A stretch of 64,000 nucleotides of DNA from Chrysomallon squamiferum (lineage: Eukaryota > Mollusca > Gastropoda > Neomphalida > Peltospiridae), in the NCBI GenBank assembly GCA_012295275.1, contig CM022673.1, positions 23,868,081 to 23,932,080 on the forward strand, read 5' to 3'. The translations under genes and the position numbers were made by a program. The notes under the pieces were generated by a model, which worked only from the letters and a program-made list of their open reading frames with translations, was not told where the DNA came from and did not search any database. Below, in pieces: positions 12,072 through 64,000 of the stretch. Position 1 is the first letter of the stretch; every line of letters begins with the position of its first letter.

Positions 12072-14099
12072 AAACAGGAAACAGGCAAAATGAATGCAGT
12101 GGTAAGTTTTGAGCCAGTATCATGTCATACCAGTGTATGTAGTTGTATTTTTTGCCTTTAAATTATTTTTTGTGAGAAACTACAAACCTGTAACAAGAAC
12201 ATTTTCTCCTTTCTTGATTTCACCTACCTGAAAAAATACCAAAAAGATAATAATATATACATCGAGATAGGAACACACATACACACATCCAGATATATTC
12301 ATACAAACAGGATAGATTATAATTATATAACAGACTATATTTCAACATGTTTTATTCATAATGAGATATTATAATAACAAATACAGAAATGACAGACAGA
12401 CAGACATACAGACGGAGAGACATACAGACAGACATTTACTTTTTCCAGGCTGAGTGCTGCTGTGAGGCCACTGACAGCAAAAGACAAAAATTCTGGTTTC
12501 AGTGATGGTACTGGCATTACTAAATTGGACGGTACAACCTGTAAAATACAGTATCCACTATCAGCTGTTTAAATAAACAGATATATACTTGTAGGGTTAA
12601 GCTGACAGTTAACTGTTGAAAAACTTGAGGATACTGTAATAAATTTGGGATTCATTACAAGAAAATATTAATTATTTTTAGTTCACTTGTATTCAAACCA
12701 GAGACAAAAGGTTTTAAAACTGGTAAGAATAGAAGATATGTTTCTGGGGAGAGGTGTGTACACATGTTACTGGGAAATGTTTATTGGTGGTTGGCCTAAA
12801 ACAAAAACTGTTTTTTTTACTCAGTTGCTTTTGACTTTAAAACAACCAGTCAAATGAGTTATTAAACACATCAAATGCTTATATTTACAATTATCAATTA
12901 AGTAATCAAAATAATGTAGTCAGTAATGAAAATAAACAAGATCTAATTAAAATAGTACAAAAGATTATTCAATTATTCAAAAAAAAAAAACTAGCACATA
13001 TCTTTATTATACATTTAAAATAACCTCAGATTTTTTCTGTCTAAATTATAATAATAAAAAAAAAAATAAAAAATAAATAAATAACATACACACACACAAA
13101 TAATAACAGTATTGCTTATTATATTTGAAGTTCACCTTATATTCTGCAAAAGCTCCAAATTTGGAGTAGATGACCGGCTGACCAATGTCCAGCGAGCAGT
13201 TTTCTCCCACTAACACAATCTCCCCCAGTCCCTGCAAAACAAATCTTTGTCAACACAATCTTCACAGTGTTTGTTCTTTTTTCCCTGCATTTGACAGTGA
13301 AAAATAATCAGATTCAAATAAATTAAACAAAATCCACTCTCTCTTCTTAAGTTAACTGTGTTTTTACATTCAGTGTCAGGAACTGTGTATTAACTCATAC
13401 AATATCAGCTGTGTACTGTTTTGTGTTTAAACACACTTAAACACACTTAAACACACAGAAAGACACACACACACACACACACACAAGACTAAACAAATTA
13501 CCAGAAAGTAGACGTAACTCTTTGCTAACCATAAAGTATAACAGTTCTCACCTCAAACCCAACATCATACGGAGTTTGGAGAGATGGGAAATATCGCCCA
13601 GCAGTGTAGTTGATGTCTGATGCATTGATTCCAACAAACCTGTAACACAGAAAACATTTGTTGATGGAAATAAAGTAGAATAATTAGAAAACTGATTTAA
13701 TTCGGAGTGACATATTTCTAAACAAGTTATAAACAAACCAGTTTCTGTACAACAAATTCTATATAACTTAGTGCTACATCATATTAAGCTATACAACAGA
13801 GATCTAGTGTTTTATATATATATATATATATAAGTTATAATTGACCTGTGTTATATATCTAGTTATAAACAACCTAATATTATATATATACAATAACAGT
13901 ATATATGTATGTAGATATATATGAGACAGAGTAGGTGTCAGTAAAACACATAAGCCATGTACCTGTTGTGAACTAGTACTTCTTTAGGTCCTGGTTGTGG
14001 AACTGATGTCTCAGTGATACTAGTTGCTTCTCCAAAACTGGGTGTCAGTTTGGTACCAATCAGTTTTCTCATTATGTTAGGAAGTTGTCTGACAGCCAT
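5761..14099 (-). CDS. PTGR3: Prostaglandin reductase 3 / ZADH2 (12 coding exons, duplicated 3' end)
   Basis: A zinc-less medium-chain dehydrogenase/reductase. PTGR3/ZADH2 reduces 15-keto-prostaglandins with NADPH. Coding exons, 5' to 3': 13963-14099, 13552-13639, 13136-13231, 12440-12538, 12188-12227, 11011-11039, 10579-10653, 10054-10125, 9331-9392, 8906-9002, 8082-8267, 7668-7736. All junctions are GT-AG with matching phases. The sum is 1050 nt, 349 residues plus stop; human ZADH2 is about 377, mostly longer at the N terminus. The start is the ATG at 14099 ([13 protein letters not shown]). Diagnostic segments are [14 protein letters not shown] (exon 2), the nucleotide-binding [10 protein letters not shown] across exons 5-6, IGCDRPVNY (exon 8), [12 protein letters not shown] (exon 9), [12 protein letters not shown] (exon 10), [12 protein letters not shown] (exon 11) and a C terminus ending SKL, a possible peroxisomal PTS1 signal. 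Exon 6 is a 29-nt micro-exon. Exons 11 and 12 recur at 6173-6358 and 5761-5829. Confidence 0.93.
6740..8644 (-). repeat. PTGR3 3'-end segmental duplication, proximal copy
   Basis: The proximal partner of the tandem duplication. It carries exons 11A (8082-8267) and 12A (7668-7736). It lies directly downstream of exon 10 and is probably the default 3' end of the gene. Confidence 0.9.
7668..8267 (-). CDS. PTGR3: PTGR3 terminal exons 11A and 12A (proximal)
   Basis: Exon 11A (8082-8267, 186 nt) starts and ends in phase 0. It encodes 62 residues including [12 protein letters not shown] and [16 protein letters not shown]. Exon 12A (7668-7736) encodes [15 protein letters not shown] onward and ends SKL-stop. 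This pair joins exon 10 directly in frame. Confidence 0.9.
9050..9094. repeat. 45-bp dispersed repeat, copy 1
   Basis: A 45-bp stretch in PTGR3 intron 9, containing GGTACGGTTTCAGTTTAGAG. It is repeated exactly at 14885-14929 upstream of the gene. The flanks do not match. Confidence 0.85.
9454..9872. repeat. 47-bp minisatellite in PTGR3 intron 8
   Basis: About nine copies of a roughly 47-bp unit built on TAACACATTATTTAAACAAT followed by AACTCAACAAACTGTAAGGT. Copies vary by small indels and substitutions. Intronic and non-coding. Confidence 0.9.
11109..11907. mobile_element. Non-autonomous TIR DNA transposon, copy 2
   Basis: The same family as 587-1161 but in the opposite orientation, inserted in PTGR3 intron 5. 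The TIRs begin CCGTATATAC and are flanked by TA. It is about 225 bp longer than copy 1; the extra segment lies around 11421-11650. No transposase frame. Confidence 0.75.
12030..12067. repeat. (GT)n microsatellite
   Basis: A GT dinucleotide run of about 38 bp in PTGR3 intron 4. Confidence 0.95.
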
Positions 14100-14309
14100 T
14101 TCTACATTACAGTAATACATACACATACAAGCTGCTGTCAGAAACAGTCATTTCTATTTTATAATAATACATGCACATACAACTGATATTAGAAATAAAC
14201 ATTTCTTTATTATAACAATGCAAACATATATCATTAAGCTTTTATAAATTGTTGTAAGCAAGTAAGTTGCCATACACTTACAGTTACAAACCCCTCAAAA
14301 GTCATTGCC

Positions 14310-14342
<33 letters not shown>

Positions 14343-15889
14343 AATAATATGGCACTTAAAAGATCTGAAAACTACTTTGCAATTTCTCATATTCTTCATA
14401 TTAGTGATGTCACATCGAACTGAACAGAAATGAATTTATTTGGTTAAATAATATACATGATACACGATAAATAAATAACAAATACTGAATTAACACGGTA
14501 AGGAAAATCACAAACAAAATCGTACTTATTTCCAATGCGATCTTCAGCGCTCAGCAGTACTGCACACATATAAAACAAACCTGCATAAAGGTTAACAATT
14601 ATGTATACACATAACAGCAGAACATTATCAAGAGAGATTGGCTCAGTTCCAAATCTACATTATTTATTTATTTTTATTTTTATTTATTATTTTGTTTTTT
14701 GTTATTATTTTATTTTTATTTTTATTTAGTTTTTTCTGAAGACCACAGTGGAAATAAGCTGTTGATTTTGCTTGTCATCCTCAGAATTGTTGTTGTACTT
14801 ACTGTGTTTTATATACTGTACGTGAACGCTAAATAAAAAAAAAAATAAAAGTTTTTAAACAAATACATCCCACAGTGTACTTTGAAATTAGGTACGGTTT
14901 CAGTTTAGAGTTATCGTTCTGTTTTTAACTTTGAATGATCTCCCTGTATTACTTACTATTAGCAAAGATTAAAGGTTATAGCGATCGAGACATTATGTTA
15001 ACATGGCGCCTTTTGTGCTCAGTGGTACACCTCACTAAATAATAATAATAATTAAAAAAACATTACTCCTCCAAAGCGGCTGTTGTATAATCCACGAAAT
15101 ATACTATTTCGCTGTTACTTGAAAAATATACCCCAAAAGTGGCAAATATATAGCATTTATAGAATTTAAACATTGTCGATGTAAATATTTAGTTAGGTCC
15201 TATACTCATGTGGCAGTACACCACACAACATGTGAAATCTCGATCTTTAGAAGTTAAAACATTTTAAAATCTATACTGAATGCGAAAATTGTTGAAGTTG
15301 TACAAATTTTGCAAATCAAAGTTGTTATTTTGAGAAAACGACCTCTACAGTTTCTTTTCATATGAACATACTTTCACTCTAAATTCGGTGTATGTTACCT
15401 CAGAAAATAAAGGGAAAATGGTTAATTATATACAAGAAATAGCCTCATTTCAGCCATATTGTATTAACAAGATATCCAATTTAATTTATTCTAAGGCATG
15501 TTTTGAGTGAAATTTGAAATTTATACTTCCTTCTTGCTAATGTATGTTTGTATTAGTATACTGCCGGTAACTGATAATAACTGGTTATATGGTGGAATGC
15601 AACCTAAGTACATCTTGTAGTTAGTTAACAATTTTATATTGTTCTATGACCGTGTATTTTAAAACTATCTCCCCCCCCCCATAATTAATAGCCCGCATTC
15701 GTCTACGAGCACATCTCAACACCATATAATAAATGTTTTATCTGGACAGTATATTTAAATGTTTTAACTGAATTATTTGTTTTTTATACAAAGTACACTT
15801 GTTAATTATCTTATTTCTGTAGTAAATCAGTTAATTCCTTTACGTCTTTCATTTAGTTACAATTACTACATGCTGATAAGAAAAATATA
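14100..15889. other. 5' flank of PTGR3, intergenic
   Basis: Sequence upstream of the PTGR3 start codon. It holds a (TTA)n tract near 14309-14342, the second copy of the 45-bp dispersed repeat (14885-14929), and AT-rich sequence. The PTGR3 promoter and any 5' UTR exon should lie here, but I see no TATA box or initiator strong enough to place a start. No other gene seen. Confidence 0.5.
14885..14929. repeat. 45-bp dispersed repeat, copy 2
   Basis: An exact 45-bp match to 9050-9094 in the same orientation. Confidence 0.85.
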
Positions 15890-16138
15890 TAAAATTAGTG
15901 TTTGTATTAGCTTGTTGTAAAAAATGTACAAGTTAGTGTCTATCAGTTTGTAGTTGTAAAAAAGTATACAAGTTAGTGCTTGTATCAAGTTTGTAATTGT
16001 AATTAAATATAGAAGTTAATGTTTGTATCAGTTTGTATTTGTAAGAAAAATATACAAGATAGTGTTAGTTATCAGATCGTATTTGTAAGGAAAGTATACA
16101 AGTTAGTGTTTGCATCAGTTTGTAGTTGTAAGAAAGGT
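15890..16138. repeat. Minisatellite arm left of the hAT-like element
   Basis: Five to six degenerate copies of a roughly 43-bp unit with the core TATACAAGTTAGTGTTTGTA then TCAGTTTGTAGTTGTAAGAA. The same unit continues at 17592-17690 and appears inverted at about 17715-17820. Confidence 0.8.
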
Positions 16139-17587
16139 CAGGGTTCGACATTAATTTTTCTAATTACTAGAACTGTGGACTAGTTTGTCTTAGAAATTAT
16201 TAGACCTAATATCAACTAGAACAAACTGTTGAATAACAAAATATACCTTAAGCAGCAATCATTTTGTTAAACTTTGCTTCGTATTGCATATTATTTGAAG
16301 AGTATACAGAATAATTAACCAATGTAACTATATTTGAACAGAACATTGAAAAAACATCGTACTGTAACATTTTTTTTTTTTTTTTTTTTATTTTACTCAT
16401 GACTTAACAATATTAAACGTTAAAAGTTAACGCTTGTAGTCTTATTACACTGGAATAAGCCAATCTGTCTCTGTGGCAAACAATGCAACATCACTTCTCG
16501 AAGAATATCCATATAGACGTTTCAGTTGAGTTTGAATAGTCACTTTTGTACACAGACTGGTCATGGCTATTTTTATCTACATCAATTCCATGGGATTATG
16601 CCCACCTTGTCACCACAGTTCCAATGCTTGTAGTGCACTGTAATCTGAAACAATTGTGTGTTGTGACAGCTTGCCACGTTTGATGACAAAATTTTGTTTA
16701 TGTTTTTATGTGACGTGGACTCATGTTTTTTTTTTGCATCAGTTCTAAATCTCCCAACAGTTTGATATTTTCTACTTGGGATGTAGAACATGGTATCGCT
16801 TTCTTCGTTGTAGTCAAACCACGAGAACTCGTCTTTCCATTTCTAGCAGAACTGTTGTTTTCGCTTTTCTTTTTCATATTTATCTTTAGATTCTGCCTTA
16901 CCCTTCTTTTCTTGGACAAATCAATTTCTGCCGGGTCTTTGTCAGATGAAAATGCGTATTTACGCAGGTTCATGTTTTCTGCTCGATTAACCACGTGTAA
17001 ACAACCCGAAAACTGAATCGATTGTGGAAACTCGTAAAATATTTATTCAAAGACTGTACTCAGTTGTGTTTTGCATTTTACTGCCCTATTCTATTTAATG
17101 GGGAAAAAAAAAAAAAAAAAAAATGACATTATTTATGCGTACGAAATTTAGCACGCGCACACTCTATATTCAGCAAATCTCGATCGGTTCGGGTCAGTCG
17201 GAACACCTCGTCATATTCCGCTACGCTAATATTTCAAAGAAATGTACGAGATGTTCCGAATGTATCATGACGTATGGAATCGACCGAGTTGAAACGAATG
17301 CCGCCTCTACAAAAATTTCCATATTCGTCAGTGGTCAGCGCTAAGTCGGGATTGTTTAGTTATTTACCGCCGTACGTCACGTCTATTTATAGAACCTGGG
17401 ATTTCCTCGTCAAAAATTTAATAATCCTGATGATTGAACAGGGAATGTATTGATGTTTGAAGGATCACTGGATAGCAAGCAAATTAATTCACCGTTCATA
17501 CATTATTAACACGACCAGTCGGGCTAGTCAGAAACAGTTATGATTAGCCCGAACCAGCCGTTTACTAGACAATGTCGTTTGGACGTG
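16139..17587 (-). mobile_element. Decayed hAT-like DNA transposon
   Basis: The left end reads CAGGGTTCGACATTAA, a typical hAT-type terminus. The right end on the minus strand begins CACGTCCAAACGACATTG, an imperfect inverse. Inside, the minus strand encodes a degenerate transposase N-terminal zinc-finger region. I could not find a clean 8-bp target duplication, so the borders are approximate. The element lies in or beside a minisatellite. The hAT assignment rests on the left terminus and the zinc-finger remnant. Confidence 0.6.
16582..16994 (-). pseudogene. hAT transposase N-terminal zinc-finger remnant
   Basis: Two overlapping minus-strand frames. The upstream one (16698-16994) opens MVNRAENMNLRKY and is lysine-rich. 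The other (up to about 16855, ending 16582) reads KWKDEFSWFDYNEESD, then TMFYIPSRKY, then KKKHESTSHKN. That matches the TTF/BED-type finger layout of hAT transposases: a W..F.W..Y block, then C..C..K, then H....H. Both finger cysteines are replaced (MFYIPSRK where MFC..CRK is expected). A one-base shift near 16850 separates the two frames. It is non-functional as it stands. No catalytic domain follows. Confidence 0.55.
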
Positions 17588-19005
17588 CCTTTCTGTATAC
17601 AAGTTAATGTTTGTATCAGCTTGCAGTTGTAAAAATATACAAGTTAATTGTATCAGCTTGTAGTTGTAAAAAAGCATTCAAATTAGCTGAAACACTGACT
17701 ACACACTATTGTTACAACTATAAGTGGACACAAACATTAACTTTATACTTTTTCTTGCAGTTACATGATACAAACACTAACTTGTATATTTTTCTTATAA
17801 TCACTCACTGGTACAAACTGTATCAGGCGTTTACGTCTTCCGATTAAACATTTCTTACGGTTTATACTGGTTCAAATGGCAGCTTGCACACGCATATCTG
17901 GTACAAACAACAACTGATGCATTTTTGATAGAACTACACAGCGAATAAACGACTAACAAGTATACCTTAAAACTGAACGGTAGTGGAACAGTAAATGAGT
18001 TTCATTTCTGACAGCTACATGGTGATATACACAGTAGACAGTTTATGATATTTACAAATGACGATAGTGGAATCAGCATTTCTAGTACATAACTGTCGAC
18101 TAACTGGTTCTTTGCCACAAATTATGATGCGAAGGTCACAAAATGCAAAATGATTACGATCATCGAAAAAAAAGAGGAATGTTTGGACACGTATAACTGA
18201 AATTAGTCATGCTGGATACGTAGACATTTCAGGAGTTGAGAATTCGTGTTAAATAATCAATTCAGTATTAAAAGAAAATTTTGTTTGAACAAGTTTGTTG
18301 CTTACAAGCTACATTTTAAACTATTACTTATTATTGTAATATAACCAAAATGATTAATAAATAAATATAAAGCCTTTTGAAATAACTATTAAATATTTTA
18401 CATCTATATACAGAGATAGAGAAACAGATAAATAGATGGATAGATAGACAGACATATTAAATAGCTGTTTCAAATTATGTGTTCTGATTTGATCCTTTTC
18501 AGTCATTTTAATTAATTTATGTTTCTTGATACAAACGAATTGTGAAGCGTTTCATTTTTTATTGTCCTAAGTTTTAGTTAGTTAATTTATTTAATATCTC
18601 ATTCTGCCGTTGCCATTAATGTTATACGTCTCCTGTCTTAACAATTGTTTAAACATAATTACGTCTAACACAACAAATAAAATAGAAAATGTTTATTCCA
18701 AATAAAATGAGTAAAATGCAGTAGTATATCACAGTTTAGTATAGACAAACACAGTTGTTAATAAATATAACGAAAAGTATATTATATACAAATACAAATA
18801 AATTTGGCTAAATAAATATTAATGTCACTTTAACAAAATGTAACTATATACAAAGGAATTTACTTTTTTCTGTCTATAAAACTATTTACAACCTTTAGAC
18901 AGTTATGTATGATCAACGGAAAAATAGTAACAAGCCATTTAAGAAACAACAATAAACGATATTATAAACAAAAAATTATTTTTTTTTTATAAATTTGATG
19001 TTAGA
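17588..19005. other. Intergenic between hAT remnant and REJ gene 3' end
   Basis: It begins with two direct minisatellite copies (17592-17690), then inverted copies of the same unit (about 17715-17820), then AT-rich sequence. No coding region is supported. Confidence 0.5.
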
Positions 19006-19011
19006 TTTATT
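19006..19011 (-). promoter_or_regulatory. Candidate polyadenylation signal of the REJ gene
   Basis: Reads AATAAA on the minus strand, about 45 nt downstream of the stop codon at 19056-19058. This spacing gives a short 3' UTR. AATAAA is common by chance in such AT-rich DNA. Confidence 0.4.
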
Positions 19012-19055
19012 TTATAAATGTTTTAAGTGATATATAAATGACAGTAAAACAGTCT

Positions 19056-63585
<44,530 letters not shown>

Positions 63586-64000
63586 CTGAAAGACAATAGA
63601 AATATGTTAAGTGATCGAAAGAACATCAGCGTCTGCAAATCCGAATAAGAATCTTCGGCAGAAGACGTGTCATTGATTTATCAAAGCTGTCTGTGTCATC
63701 TGCAGTGGCAAATTGTCCTAACCTGCGCGAATAATATCAGGAAGAAACAGAGTTTGGAAAATTTACACTAGCAATCATGTTTACCGCGACGTCATTGACA
63801 AACTCGAAGTGGAAATCAAGTATAACACGAAAACTTCAACATAACCAATTTTAAACAAAATGAATAATAACATAAGAAAACAAACAAGAAAAAAGAAACA
63901 AAAGAAACAAACCAAAAAAAAAAAAACACGTCGTACCTATTAACCTTGTTTTCATTGCATCTTAGTTTTACGAATAAGCTAAACAGAAATGGCAAAATAT
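63586..64000. other. Intron of the next 5' repeat unit
   Basis: The same intron sequence found between D and E exons elsewhere. By alignment with other units, the next D exon should start about 50 bp beyond the window, so the array continues upstream. Confidence 0.85.

Noticed and set aside
17123-17344. 73-codon plus-strand frame in a GC-richer patch
   Set aside because: No recognisable motif, no splice context, and it lies inside the hAT-like element.

Overview
This is a eukaryotic nuclear genomic window. It is AT-rich and full of microsatellites, and it holds many short exons with GT-AG introns. The gene families point to an animal. The short-intron structure, the (TAA)n, (AAAT)n, (GA)n and (TATG)n repeats, and a suREJ1-like receptor suggest a marine invertebrate. 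A mollusc or other lophotrochozoan is my best guess, but the sequence does not prove it. Both genes I can support lie on the minus strand.

Region 1 (1-5760) has no recognisable gene. It holds a TIR-type non-autonomous DNA transposon (587-1161), a fold-back repeat around an (AAT)n core (about 3002-3276), a (TATG)n tract and two (GA)n tracts.

Region 2 (5761-14099, minus) is a complete gene for prostaglandin reductase 3 / ZADH2 (PTGR3), an NADPH-dependent MDR-family reductase. It has 12 coding exons, 1050 nt and 349 residues. A tandem duplication of about 1.9 kb has copied the last two coding exons, so the gene has two complete and almost identical 3' ends.

Region 3 (14100-19055) is intergenic. 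It contains a decayed hAT-like transposon (about 16139-17587) with a broken transposase zinc-finger reading frame, flanked by minisatellite arms.

Region 4 (19056 to beyond 64000, minus) is the 3' part of a very large single-pass receptor gene. At least 83 coding exons, about 5,400 codons, lie in the window, and the 5' end is outside it. From N to C terminus the product has: (a) at least 15 near-identical two-exon units, each an EGF-like module plus an unassigned 156-codon module; (b) a second array of 23 EGF-like exons; (c) four more divergent EGF-like exons; (d) a cysteine-rich CGxCxGG region; (e) beta-sandwich and REJ (receptor for egg jelly) segments; (f) a GAIN/GPS module with an HLT cleavage tripeptide; (g) one transmembrane helix and a tail of about 30 residues. 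The C-terminal half resembles sea-urchin suREJ1 and the extracellular part of polycystin-1-family proteins. Nearly every exon in the arrays is phase 1-1, so copies can be gained, lost or skipped without breaking the frame. Six array or EGF exons carry small frame-breaking indels.

The best candidate for something undescribed is the repeated 156-codon module and its EGF-plus-module array, which is still expanding and recombining.
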